Of a stretch of 38,609 bases of DNA, positions 7,092 through 15,342 are shown one piece after another; within the stretch, counting starts at the first letter, position 1, and each line of letters opens with the position of its first letter. The position numbers and the translations under genes were made by a program. The DNA comes from Desulfovirgula sp. (GTDB lineage Bacteria; Bacillota; Desulfotomaculia; Desulfotomaculales; Nap2-2B): positions 1-38,609 of the forward strand of contig DYES01000012.1 of NCBI GenBank assembly GCA_020725585.1, written 5' to 3'. A model generated the notes under the pieces. That model saw only the letters and a list, made by a program, of their open reading frames with translations, did no database searches and was not told the DNA's origin.

Positions 7092-7865
7092 ATGAAACCG
7101 AAGGTATGCGTCTTGCGCACGGACGGCACCAACTGCGATCTGGAAACTTTCTATGCCTTTGCAAAAGCGGGGGCAGAGTGCCGGCTGGTCCACGTAAACC
7201 GACTGCGCAATAAAGAAGAAAAACTAAATGCTTATCAGATCCTGGTTATCCCCGGGGGTTTTTCATACGGTGACGATGTTCATTCAGGAAAAATCCTGGC
7301 GGTGGAACTGACCTCTTTCTTAAAAGACCAGCTGGAGGAATTCCTTGCCGCCGGCAAACCCATCCTGGGCATTTGCAATGGTTTCCAGGTATTGGTGCGC
7401 ACCGGCATCCTGCCGGGGAGAAGAATCGGAGAGATCAGCGCTGCCCTGGTAAGCAACGACAGCGGCCGTTTTGAGTGCCGGTGGGTAAACCTGCGGGTGG
7501 AAAATACCCGTTGCATATTTACCGAAGGGCTTTTGGGGAAGTGTTTAAACCTTCCCGTGGCGCACGCGGAAGGCAAGTTTTTCACCGATCCGGACACCTT
7601 ACAAAGGATCGAGGGCCAGGTCGTTTTCCGGTACGCCGACGAAAATGGCCGACCTACCCAGAATTACCCGCTGAATCCAAACGGTTCGTTAAATGCCATT
7701 GCGGGTATCTGCGATCCCACCGGGCTGGTTTTGGGGTTGATGCCTCACCCGGAAAGGTTTGTGGAACCTGCCCAGCACCCGAACTGGCGGCGCTTTCCAT
7801 TTTGCAGCGAGCCGCACGGGCTGGCCATATTTCGCAACGCCGTACGCTACGCGAAAGAAAGGTGA
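7092..7865 (+). CDS. purQ: FGAM synthase glutaminase subunit PurQ
   Basis: This class I glutamine amidotransferase feeds ammonia to PurL. The nucleophile Cys95 lies in GICNGFQVL, and the catalytic His219 and Glu221 lie in MPHPERF. The PGGFSYGDD segment of the oxyanion region is intact. At 257 residues it is longer than the ~225-aa Bacillus PurQ, as expected for partners of ~940-aa PurL proteins. The ATG at 7092 follows AAGGAG about 11 bases upstream, 33 bases after the purL stop. The stop overlaps the start region of the acetyltransferase gene, so the genes are probably one transcript. No purS gene is present between them. Confidence 0.93.
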   Translation: MKPKVCVLRTDGTNCDLETFYAFAKAGAECRLVHVNRLRNKEEKLNAYQILVIPGGFSYGDDVHSGKILAVELTSFLKDQLEEFLAAGKPILGICNGFQVLVRTGILPGRRIGEISAALVSNDSGRFECRWVNLRVENTRCIFTEGLLGKCLNLPVAHAEGKFFTDPDTLQRIEGQVVFRYADENGRPTQNYPLNPNGSLNAIAGICDPTGLVLGLMPHPERFVEPAQHPNWRRFPFCSEPHGLAIFRNAVRYAKER

Positions 7866-7870
7866 GGCTA

Positions 7871-8326
7871 TTGAAAATACGTAAAGCCAGGTTGAGCGAC
7901 GTTGAAGCCATCCACGGCTTGATCAGCTATTACGCCGAAAGGGACTTGATGCTGGCCCGCCCCCGGGCCGTTCTTTACGAAGCGCTGCGCGAGTTTACCG
8001 TGGCCGAAGAAAACGGCCGCCTGGTGGCGGCGGGCTCGCTGCACATTATCTGGGAAGACCTGGGAGAAATTCGCGCCCTGGCGGTGCACCCCAGTTATAC
8101 CCTGCAGGGCATCGGCCGCACCCTGGTGAAAGCTTTTCTGGCGGAAGCCAGGGAACTGGAGCTGCCCAGGGTATTTGCCCTTACCTACCAGGAAGGGTTC
8201 TTTATCAAATGCGGCTTTTCGCCTATCCCCAAGGAGGAACTTCCCCAGAAGGTGTGGAAAGAATGTATTAACTGCCCCAAGTTCCCCAAATGCGAGGAAA
8301 CAGCGGTAATTATAGATTTAAAATAA
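7871..8326 (+). CDS. GNAT acetyltransferase, N-acetylglutamate synthase-like (short ArgA type)
   Basis: This 151-residue GNAT protein has the start KIRKARLSDVEAI, the acetyl-CoA loop region LAVHPSYTLQGIGRTLV, and the closing W.ECINCPKFPKCEE. That Cys-rich tail is typical of the short single-domain N-acetylglutamate synthase-like group, so a role in arginine synthesis is likely but not proven. The frame extends far upstream through purQ and is a shadow there. I chose the TTG at 7871, with AAGGTGA just upstream and the expected N-terminus; a GTG at 7862 overlapping the purQ stop is the alternative. The tail cysteines could bind zinc. Confidence 0.75.
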   Translation: MKIRKARLSDVEAIHGLISYYAERDLMLARPRAVLYEALREFTVAEENGRLVAAGSLHIIWEDLGEIRALAVHPSYTLQGIGRTLVKAFLAEARELELPRVFALTYQEGFFIKCGFSPIPKEELPQKVWKECINCPKFPKCEETAVIIDLK

Positions 8327-8426
8327 TTGAAAAACATCTGTGGATGCGTTCTCGCAGTCATGTTTTGGAATAAAAATATATTTTTTTGAGCATACCTCAA
8401 AGAAGTTAAGAAGAAAGAAGGTAATT

Positions 8427-8588
8427 GTGGTCATGCAATTAAGTCCTGTTCTGCAAATCATATTTCGTCTGGGCGGCCTGGGTTTAATTCTTTGGGGAGC
8501 AGTGGGCAAGCTCCCTGCGCCCTGGCCGATCATTGCCGTGCTGGCCGGGATCGTTCTCTTCCTGGTGGGCCGCAGAGGGCCTGGCTGA
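8427..8588 (+). CDS. Small hydrophobic membrane protein (53 aa)
   Basis: The function is unknown. The product is almost entirely two hydrophobic stretches (FRLGGLGLILWGAVG and IIAVLAGIVLFLVG) joined by KLPAPWP, so two membrane helices in a hairpin are likely. It ends in a short basic tail. The GTG at 8427 has AGAAGG five bases upstream; an ATG two codons later is also possible. It follows the acetyltransferase gene by about 100 bases and precedes the riboswitch promoter. Confidence 0.6.
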   Translation: MVMQLSPVLQIIFRLGGLGLILWGAVGKLPAPWPIIAVLAGIVLFLVGRRGPG

Positions 8589-8665
8589 GGGCTCCGTTGA
8601 CGATGAGGGTTGGTCAACCCAAGAACTTATCTTTGCTTAAAGAAAAAAATGATTTGAATTTCTAC

Positions 8666-8694
8666 TGGACAAGAAGTGAAAATTCTACTATAAT
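8666..8694 (+). promoter_or_regulatory. Promoter of the cobalamin-riboswitch operon
   Basis: TGGACA (8666-8671) and a perfect TATAAT (8689-8694) are 17 bases apart. Transcription would start around 8701, just before the riboswitch aptamer. Confidence 0.75.
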
Positions 8695-8719
8695 TGGCTT
8701 AACCAGACAACTGAATAAC

Positions 8720-8875
8720 TTAAAAATGGGTGAGGGAAGTCAGTGCAAATCTGACACGGTCCCGCCACTGTAATTGGGGAGCCAACCTGCATTTGGCCAC
8801 TGGGGATAAGAAAACCTGGGAAGGCGCAGGGAAGAGCGAAGATCCATAAGTCAGGAAACCTGCCCATTTTTCATC
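8720..8875 (+). ncRNA. Cobalamin (AdoCbl/B12) riboswitch aptamer
   Basis: The conserved blocks of the cobalamin family appear in order: the AGTCAGTGCAAATCTGACACGG stretch beginning near 8738 (read in two parts, GTGCAAATC and ACGGTCCCGCCACTGTA), the GCCACTG paired strand, GGGAAGGCG-type sequence near 8818, and GAAGATCCATAAGTCAGG followed by AAACCTGCC near 8840-8864. Downstream complementary loops (CACCGCATGACCTACGGCGG) probably form the kissing-loop part. The aptamer ends about 50 bases before a terminator, so the switch most likely works by premature termination when cobalamin is bound. It controls the six genes to 18672. Confidence 0.93.
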
Positions 8876-8920
8876 ACCGCATGACCTACGGCGGATAGGG
8901 AGGTGATTGAGTAAAGCGCC

Positions 8921-8957
8921 AAAAACCTCTGCATCTACCGGGCAGGGGTTTTTATTT
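8921..8957 (+). terminator. Riboswitch expression-platform terminator
   Basis: AAAACCTCTGC pairs with GCAGGGGTTTT (one G-T wobble) across an eight-base loop and continues into a T-rich tract. It sits between the aptamer and the ribosome site of the first operon gene at 9009, the expected place for a ligand-dependent terminator. Confidence 0.8.
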
Positions 8958-9008
8958 TGGATAAGCCGGGGGCAAAGAAATCACTTTTGAGGAAGGGAGG
9001 ATATTTTC

Positions 9009-12000
9009 TTGTTTAGGGTTAAATCATTGAAATATTTATCACTTTTTATTGCCTTGTTTTTTGTTTTGTCCCTCTTAGTGCAATTGGCGGCCCCTTTAAA
9101 TTTTATCTGGGCGGATGAACAAACCATCGTCGCTGCTGAAATAGTCGAAAAAACTGTAGAATTTATAAAAGAAAAATTTGATGAAGGAGAAAAATTAGAC
9201 GCCTATGCTGCTTATGTGCTCACATTGGCTCAAGAAGATTTAGGCACATGGAGCAGGAGCAGCAGTTTGAAGGCGGATATTCAAAACCTGAAAGAAGAAA
9301 TTAATGCTCTTGCCGATCTTTTGGGCAATGGGGTAACTATGGTTGATTATCTTGTAGCCACTCAAAACGCCGACGGCAGCTTCGGCCCCTACGCTACGTT
9401 AGGAGGAACGGCAGAAGGGCTTTTTGCTCTAGCAATGACCAGAAATGATTTAACTGTTGGAGAATCAGTTTACGAAAAAGCCCACGCCGCAATTAATAAG
9501 GCAATAATTAGTATTAAGGACAAGTACCAGAGAGGGCAGCTGGCTTACATAGCGGATCAATATGAATTAAATTACCGGGCAATCGAGGCTCTCTGTGCCT
9601 CAGGAGAAGATTTATCTGTTTCAGATTGGGTTTATCAGGGAAAAAGCCTGCGTGATTGCGTCGTGGAAGCGGCAATTGCTGCAGCAGAATCCTCTTCAGT
9701 TATAGATGCCGTTTACCTTGCCAAGCATTTAATCGCTCTTCACGCGGTCGATCCGGGCAACCCGGCGCTTGGTACCCTGGCCCAGAGAATTGTTGCACTC
9801 CGAGATGGTGATGGTGCCTTTCAGACGGTAAATTATTCCGGCGAGCGAGTAAAGGCAAACATTTACGGAGAAGTTCTGGTTTTGTACGCGCTCGGCAAAA
9901 CAGGACATATCCAGAACTTAGCTATTAATGATCAGGTAGCGGTTTTAAACTACATTAACCAATATTGTTTTGAGCAGAAGGATATGTTTGGTGACTTTAT
10001 AGGCTATGGTTGGGGAGGGTTTGGAAGTGCGGAGACGGATACGACCGCACAGGTAATTACTGCTCTGCGTTATTTCGATAACAGTGTGGGCGCAGCAGTT
10101 TATGTTGACGGCGGGACTGGTTACCTGCAGAGCGCTCAAGACCCGGATACGGCGGCAATTACACATCCGTGGGACAGCTCTTACGCGACGGCCGATACGC
10201 TAATTGCTTTAAAAACAATTGGCATGCCCTGGGACAGCGGTAATTGGGTTAAAAATTCCCGGACAAAAACAATCGCGCAGTGCCTGCTTGCCGTTAATGA
10301 GTGGGGTGACACCGAACGGGTAGAAAAACTGGTCGGTTTACTGATTGGAAGACAAAAAACAGAAAGCCCTGGTGCAGGCTCCTTTGACAACAGTGTATAT
10401 ACCGATATGCTGGCCTTTATTTCCCTGGGCGAGGCCGGGAAACTTAGTGGACTTCCCAGTGCGGACGGGGCCAAAAACTATATTTTATCCAAGCAAAATA
10501 TAAGCGTTGCCGAAGAGAGCTACGGCGCCTGGGGAGAAAGCTTTGGCGGCGTTTTCTATCCCGATTTTCTTTCCACCTGCCAGGCAATCAGAGCCCTTTC
10601 CTACTTTGGCCAGGATGAGGAAGTAAAAAACGCCATTGAGCGGGGCATTTCCTACCTGAAAACTTTACAAAAAGAAGATGGTGGGGTTTACTATAAAACA
10701 GAGTATTGGTCCGATGATCCAGTGGTTGACAATGCGGAACTAATTATCACTCTTTACGCAATCGGCGAGGATCCTTTGAGCGAAAGCTGGACGATAGTAG
10801 GTAATCGGGAACTCAATCCCGCCACTTATTTACTGGAGAAAACCTTTAACCCGGACGGTAGCCTTGCCGGTGTGGGGAATATCTTCACGGCCACCCAGGC
10901 TCTTTACGCCGCTTTATTATTGCCGGGAACAGTTACAGGAAAAATTGGTGAAAATGGAAACACTGGAACAGAGCGGCCCGATCAGACCACGGTGGGTGTT
11001 GCAGTAGTAGGAAAAGACGATGAAATTTTATATGGCCCCGGCTACGTAACATTATCTGACGAAAGTCAGTGGGGTACCACCGTGCTTGGCGCCCTGCACG
11101 CGACGGGTCTTCCCTATACCTTCAAGCAATATTCCTTTGGCGTGCTGGTCACTTCCATTGCCGGACAGACCAACGAAGGCATGCAGGGCTGGATGTACAA
11201 AATAAACACTCGGTCAGGCGGCGCAGCCGACCGGGAAGAAGTAAAAGATGGAGACAAAGTCATCTGGTGGTACAGCAAAGACATTAATTCCCCCGGTCCA
11301 AGCTGGGAAGAGCTAGTCCAGCTTGCTGCCTCTGGAAGTATGAAAACTGAACAGAAAGCTTTAGAAGTCCCCGAACGGTTCAAGCCTTCTCCGGAGGCCG
11401 AACAGGCCCTTTCAAAACTTGCCGAGCTTTTAGGTTTAAAGCAGGATACGGTTGAGCTCAGCGCTTTGGAGAAGGCGCCGAAGGCGACCGTCGTGGTGGG
11501 GAACGAAAAAATGCCCTCCTGGCAGCAGAGAATTGCCCGGAAAAAAGAATTCTTGGGCAGTTTAGTCGCGCTCAAGCAAAAGGTTTTGGCAAAAGAAGGG
11601 GCCGTAATGTCCGATCCTCAGGGCAGGCTTGTTTTGATTATTCCGCCGGGCGCGTTGAATCAAGATGCGGACATTACTGCCGAAGAACTTGCTTTTGCTG
11701 AGGACGGCGCGCGTGCAGGAAAGGGCGGCAGCGAAAAGGAGGCGACTTCCGGCAGCGCTGAAAGCAGCGAGCTCTGGGCGGGCGCACCGGAAGGGTTCCG
11801 CCGCATTACGCCCGTTTACCGTTTTGGCCCGGAGGGAACCAGTTTTGCCGAACCAGTGACCGTGTATTTGAGGGTAGACATCCCCTTTGTGGTCAGGCCG
11901 GAGAATCTGTACCTGGCCGGGTACAACAAAGCGGAAAAGAAGTGGGTGGCCGTGCCGGCGGTGGTGGATGCGGGCGCCGGGCAGGTCCTGGCCAGACTAT

Positions 12001-12578
12001 CCCACTTCTCGGAGTACGCCGTTTTTGCCCGCGTACCGAAAAAATCTTTTGCCGATCTCTCTTCCGCCGCCTACGACTGGGCGCGGGAGGCCGTGGAAAC
12101 TTTGGCCGGAGCCGGCATCGTGGGAGGCGTGGACGAAAAGCGCTTTGAACCGGAGCGGCCAATTACCCGCGCCGAACTGGTCAGCCTTTTGGCCAGGGCC
12201 TTGAGTTTGCCGGCGGCAGACGCTCCCGCGTCTTTCCGGGACGTGCGCGAAGGAGACTGGTACGCCGGGTGCGTGGCCTCCGCCGCGGCGGCAGGGTTGG
12301 TCAAGGGGTACGAAGACGGCACTTTCCGTCCCGGTGCGCCAATCAGCAGAGAGGAACTCATCGCCATTCTGGTAAGGGTGCTGGGCCTGCCCGCGGGCGC
12401 ATCGGAAAAAATTAATTTTGTCGATGCCGGGGAAGTTTCCTCCTGGGCTCAGGGGAGCATGGCGGCGGCGGTGGCCGAAGGATTGGTGGCCGGCTACCCC
12501 GACCAAACCATCCGGCCGCGTGCGCTGACCAGCAGGGTCCAAGGCGCCGTTTTTCTGGCCAGGCTGCTGGAAAAATAG
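9009..12578 (+). CDS. SLH-anchored surface protein with alpha/alpha-barrel repeats and transcobalamin-like (DUF4430) domain
   Basis: This 1189-residue exported protein starts at a TTG with GGAAGGGAGG eight bases upstream. Residues 1-36 are a signal peptide. About 40-640 hold prenyltransferase/squalene-cyclase-type helical repeats, with turns such as QNADGSFG (119), DGDGAF (265), WGGFGSAETDTTAQVITAL (334), GSFDNSVYTDMLAF (453) and QKEDGGVYY (554). About 658-760 is a DUF4430 domain (VLGALHATGLPY, GWMYKINT, DGDKVIWWY). About 870-1010 resembles a ZU5-like beta module (IIPPGAL, HFSEYAVF). About 1013-1189 are three SLH domains that attach to the cell wall. Barrel plus DUF4430 is the domain pair of animal intrinsic factor and transcobalamin. 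With a cobalamin riboswitch in front, I infer surface cobalamin/corrinoid binding. Alternatively it is a general surface adhesin. Confidence 0.82.
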   Translation: MFRVKSLKYLSLFIALFFVLSLLVQLAAPLNFIWADEQTIVAAEIVEKTVEFIKEKFDEGEKLDAYAAYVLTLAQEDLGTWSRSSSLKADIQNLKEEINALADLLGNGVTMVDYLVATQNADGSFGPYATLGGTAEGLFALAMTRNDLTVGESVYEKAHAAINKAIISIKDKYQRGQLAYIADQYELNYRAIEALCASGEDLSVSDWVYQGKSLRDCVVEAAIAAAESSSVIDAVYLAKHLIALHAVDPGNPALGTLAQRIVALRDGDGAFQTVNYSGERVKANIYGEVLVLYALGKTGHIQNLAINDQVAVLNYINQYCFEQKDMFGDFIGYGWGGFGSAETDTTAQVITALRYFDNSVGAAVYVDGGTGYLQSAQDPDTAAITHPWDSSYATADTLIALKTIGMPWDSGNWVKNSRTKTIAQCLLAVNEWGDTERVEKLVGLLIGRQKTESPGAGSFDNSVYTDMLAFISLGEAGKLSGLPSADGAKNYILSKQNISVAEESYGAWGESFGGVFYPDFLSTCQAIRALSYFGQDEEVKNAIERGISYLKTLQKEDGGVYYKTEYWSDDPVVDNAELIITLYAIGEDPLSESWTIVGNRELNPATYLLEKTFNPDGSLAGVGNIFTATQALYAALLLPGTVTGKIGENGNTGTERPDQTTVGVAVVGKDDEILYGPGYVTLSDESQWGTTVLGALHATGLPYTFKQYSFGVLVTSIAGQTNEGMQGWMYKINTRSGGAADREEVKDGDKVIWWYSKDINSPGPSWEELVQLAASGSMKTEQKALEVPERFKPSPEAEQALSKLAELLGLKQDTVELSALEKAPKATVVVGNEKMPSWQQRIARKKEFLGSLVALKQKVLAKEGAVMSDPQGRLVLIIPPGALNQDADITAEELAFAEDGARAGKGGSEKEATSGSAESSELWAGAPEGFRRITPVYRFGPEGTSFAEPVTVYLRVDIPFVVRPENLYLAGYNKAEKKWVAVPAVVDAGAGQVLARLSHFSEYAVFARVPKKSFADLSSAAYDWAREAVETLAGAGIVGGVDEKRFEPERPITRAELVSLLARALSLPAADAPASFRDVREGDWYAGCVASAAAAGLVKGYEDGTFRPGAPISREELIAILVRVLGLPAGASEKINFVDAGEVSSWAQGSMAAAVAEGLVAGYPDQTIRPRALTSRVQGAVFLARLLEK

Positions 12579-12666
12579 TGCCCAGCAAAATTTTAAAAAA
12601 AGAGACTGGCGAAGCGCGGATGGGGAAAATTGCCCCTTCGCGCTACGCCCCCCGGAGGGATTATCT

Positions 12667-13890
12667 TTGCCGAAAAGGTTGCCAATTGTCCTGGTGGTGC
12701 TCTTTTTAATCGCCGCCTTACTGGGGCCGGTTATTTACGCAAATACCAGGAGCGCCCAGGAGAACCGCAGCACGGCCGTTTCCCCCCAGGCGCAGGACGC
12801 TGCACCCCGGGTGGACAAGGGCGCCCCTCCGGATGCCGCCGACCCGGGCGCTGCTCCCCAAACCGGGCAAAAGGCCGGGGAAAACTCTTCGGAAGCTGCG
12901 GGAAGCGGAGATTTGAAAGTTGAAGAAGAAAAGGCAGGAAAAAGGGCAGGGGAAGCGGAAGAAAACAAAGCAGGGGACGACGGGACGGGCCGGAAAGCGC
13001 CCAGCACCACGGCTGCGGCCAAACCCGGCAACGGGGTGTCCCTGTGGGTAACTACAGATTTTGGACGCAATCACGTATGTATTTTAAACGTTCCCTGCCA
13101 GGAAGGAGATTCGGTTCTCGATCTCCTGAAAAGGCACTTGCGGGTGGGGACGACTTACGGGGGAGGCTTTGTCAACGAGATTGAAGGCATCGCCTCCGGT
13201 TATACCGGCCTGCCGGGAAAGGAGCGCAAAAAGCGCGACTGGTTTTATTGGGTAAACGGCGGGCAGCCTTCTTTTGGCGCGGCTCAATATAAGGTTTCCG
13301 GAGGGGATGTAGTCTGGTGGGATTACCACGACTGGAGCGCGACCATGTATGCGCCGGCCATCGTCGGCGCCTATCCGGAACCGTTTTTGCACGGTTTTGC
13401 CGGAGGGGGAAAGGGAGCGAAAATACTTTTTAGCCCCGGGTCGGATCGACTGGCCCAGGAGTTAAAAATAGGGATGGCCGCTTTGGGGATCGCGCCTGTC
13501 TCTGAAGAGGCCCTCAGGGAAGGCGCCATTACGGGCAGAACGTGTCCGGTGGTTGTTTTGGGAACCTGGGAAGAGATCGGTGAGAACAGTACCGTCGCCG
13601 CTCTTTTTGCCCGGGGAGTGAAAAGCGGCCTTTATGCGCGTTTTTCCGGCAGCGAGATCGAGCTGCTTTCGTCGCAAGGGACGGTGGTGGAAAAACGCGG
13701 TAAAGGGAGCGGCGTTGTCCTGGCCACCGGCACGGGGGACAACGTAAACCCCGTCTGGATTGTCGCCGGCGTGGATGAAGAAGGGGTGCGGCGGGCGGTT
13801 AAGTTACTAAGCAATCATCCGCTGAAAATAAAATTTTATTTCGGCGCCGCCGTCGACGCGGAAAAATTGACCCGCCTGCCGGTGGAATAA
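12667..13890 (+). CDS. Membrane-anchored transcobalamin-like (DUF4430) protein
   Basis: This protein has 407 residues. A TTG start with GGAGGG seven bases upstream is followed by a hydrophobic anchor (about 5-25). A long charged, Ala/Gly/Glu-rich linker follows (about 27-118), as expected for crossing the cell wall. A DUF4430 domain occupies about 120-230 (VLDLLKRHLRVG, DWFYWVNGG, GGDVVWWDYHDW). A C-terminal alpha/beta-looking region (230-407, with GAKILFSPGSDRLAQEL and VNPVWIVAGVDEEGVRRA) is not one I can name. The first domain has the fold known from the beta domain of transcobalamin. In the operon it could receive ligand from the SLH-anchored protein and hold it near the ECF transporter; this is inference. 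Confidence 0.75.
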   Translation: MPKRLPIVLVVLFLIAALLGPVIYANTRSAQENRSTAVSPQAQDAAPRVDKGAPPDAADPGAAPQTGQKAGENSSEAAGSGDLKVEEEKAGKRAGEAEENKAGDDGTGRKAPSTTAAAKPGNGVSLWVTTDFGRNHVCILNVPCQEGDSVLDLLKRHLRVGTTYGGGFVNEIEGIASGYTGLPGKERKKRDWFYWVNGGQPSFGAAQYKVSGGDVVWWDYHDWSATMYAPAIVGAYPEPFLHGFAGGGKGAKILFSPGSDRLAQELKIGMAALGIAPVSEEALREGAITGRTCPVVVLGTWEEIGENSTVAALFARGVKSGLYARFSGSEIELLSSQGTVVEKRGKGSGVVLATGTGDNVNPVWIVAGVDEEGVRRAVKLLSNHPLKIKFYFGAAVDAEKLTRLPVE

Positions 13891-13912
13891 AGCAAGCGAG
13901 GTGTTTGGACTT

Positions 13913-15325
13913 ATGCTTTTTTGGGAAAGGTCACGGGCCGGGAAAAATTTTTTCCGGGTCATCCTGGCGGTTTTGATTTTGTTGCTGGCGAGCCGCCCGG
14001 GTTATGGCTTAGCCCAAACTGGTGCCGTAGATGGGTCGGCTCTCAAGCGCGCCGCGGATTACCTTTATCGCCTGGAAAAAACCAGGGGAGTTTTGACTCC
14101 CTGGAGCTATATCGCCCTGGCGGCCGCCGGGGGAAATTTAGCCGGCACCTCCGTGGAGAAGGCCTGCCAGGCGCTCTTCAACGAATTAAAAAACGGCGCC
14201 ACCACCAGCTACGCCACGCTCATTTTAACCATTTTGAGCGCGGGCGGCGACCCTTTCAATTATCAGGGGCAAAACCTCGTGCAAAAACTCCAGGAGGCGC
14301 AGCTGCCCAGCGGCAAATTTGCCGATAACGTCATAAACGGCGGGGAAGAGCTGGTCAACGCGCACATCTGGGCGATGCTCGCCCTGCAGGCTGCGGGCGC
14401 CTCTATCCCCGACAAAGAAAAAGCACTGGCCTGGTTAGCGGCCCGGCAGCATGCGGACGGGGGCTTCCACTGGTACGCGGGGGAAAAAACAACAGCCGAC
14501 GTGGACTCTACGGGCATGGCTTTAATGGCCCTGGGAGCGCTGGGCGAGAAAGAAGACAGCCCGTCCGTTTCCAAGGCGCTTGCCTACTTGCAGGCTGTAC
14601 AAAACGATAACGGCGGATTTTCGTCCTGGGGAGTGGCCAACCCGGAGTCCTGCGCAGTGGTTATTCAGGGATTAATTTCCGTGGGGGCGCAGCCAACCGA
14701 TCCCCGGTGGCAAAGAACAGAGGGCAATCTAGTCACCGCCCTGCAAAAATTCCAGCTGGCCGACGGTTCTTTCGCACACGTAAAAGGCGGGGGCGCTGAC
14801 GAAATGGCCACCCAGCAGGCGCTGCTGGCGCTTTCGGCGCTAAATCATGGCCGCACCATCTACGATCTGTGGGGTGAAAAAAACAAGCTCAAAGGCAGGC
14901 CGGAGGCGGGCAAGGCGGAAGAGCGGGGAAGGCAAGTAGCCCAGTTCGTGATTGATCAGAAGCGTTACCTGGTTAACCTGGCCGGCGGGCAGCAAGCTGT
15001 CGATACTGATGCGGCACCGTTTATTGAGGACGGACGAACCTTTGTTCCTATCCGTTACCTGGCGCAGGCCCTGGGGATTTCCGGGGAAGGTATTCAATGG
15101 ACCGAAGCTACCCAAACAGTAACTTTAAAAAAAGGCGCGACTACCCTTGACCTGACGGTGGGCAAAAATATTTTTTACCTCAACGGGGCCCCGCAAACGA
15201 TTGACGTCGCCCCGGTGGTGAAAGAGGGGCGTACCTACCTTCCCGCCCGCTACGTGGCCGAAGCATTTGGCTACGCAGTAAGCTGGGACCCCGCCGGTCG
15301 GACCGTAAACATTTTAAGCAACTAG
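13913..15325 (+). CDS. Exported alpha/alpha-barrel protein with copper-amine-oxidase-N-like domain
   Basis: This protein has 470 residues. A signal or anchor segment (about 14-33) is followed by a single helical-repeat barrel (about 43-320) of the type in prenyltransferases and the alpha domain of intrinsic factor. Telling segments are ARQHADGGFHW..., DVDSTGMALMALGAL and VQNDNGGFSSWG. About 345-470 is a copper amine oxidase N-terminal-like domain with two typical repeats (VPIRYLAQALG and LPARYVAEAFG), a common Firmicute surface module thought to bind cell envelope. The ATG at 13913 follows GAGGTG; a GTG at 13901 is open but would overlap its own ribosome site. It has the barrel but no DUF4430 domain, the reverse of the preceding gene, so the two may form a split transcobalamin-like pair. 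Confidence 0.75.
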   Translation: MLFWERSRAGKNFFRVILAVLILLLASRPGYGLAQTGAVDGSALKRAADYLYRLEKTRGVLTPWSYIALAAAGGNLAGTSVEKACQALFNELKNGATTSYATLILTILSAGGDPFNYQGQNLVQKLQEAQLPSGKFADNVINGGEELVNAHIWAMLALQAAGASIPDKEKALAWLAARQHADGGFHWYAGEKTTADVDSTGMALMALGALGEKEDSPSVSKALAYLQAVQNDNGGFSSWGVANPESCAVVIQGLISVGAQPTDPRWQRTEGNLVTALQKFQLADGSFAHVKGGGADEMATQQALLALSALNHGRTIYDLWGEKNKLKGRPEAGKAEERGRQVAQFVIDQKRYLVNLAGGQQAVDTDAAPFIEDGRTFVPIRYLAQALGISGEGIQWTEATQTVTLKKGATTLDLTVGKNIFYLNGAPQTIDVAPVVKEGRTYLPARYVAEAFGYAVSWDPAGRTVNILSN

Positions 15326-15342
15326 AAGGGGATGTTTTACCG

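Noticed and set aside
8492-8773. 93-codon frame running from the small membrane gene into the riboswitch
   Set aside because: It crosses the promoter and the aptamer and has no ribosome site; it is a chance frame.
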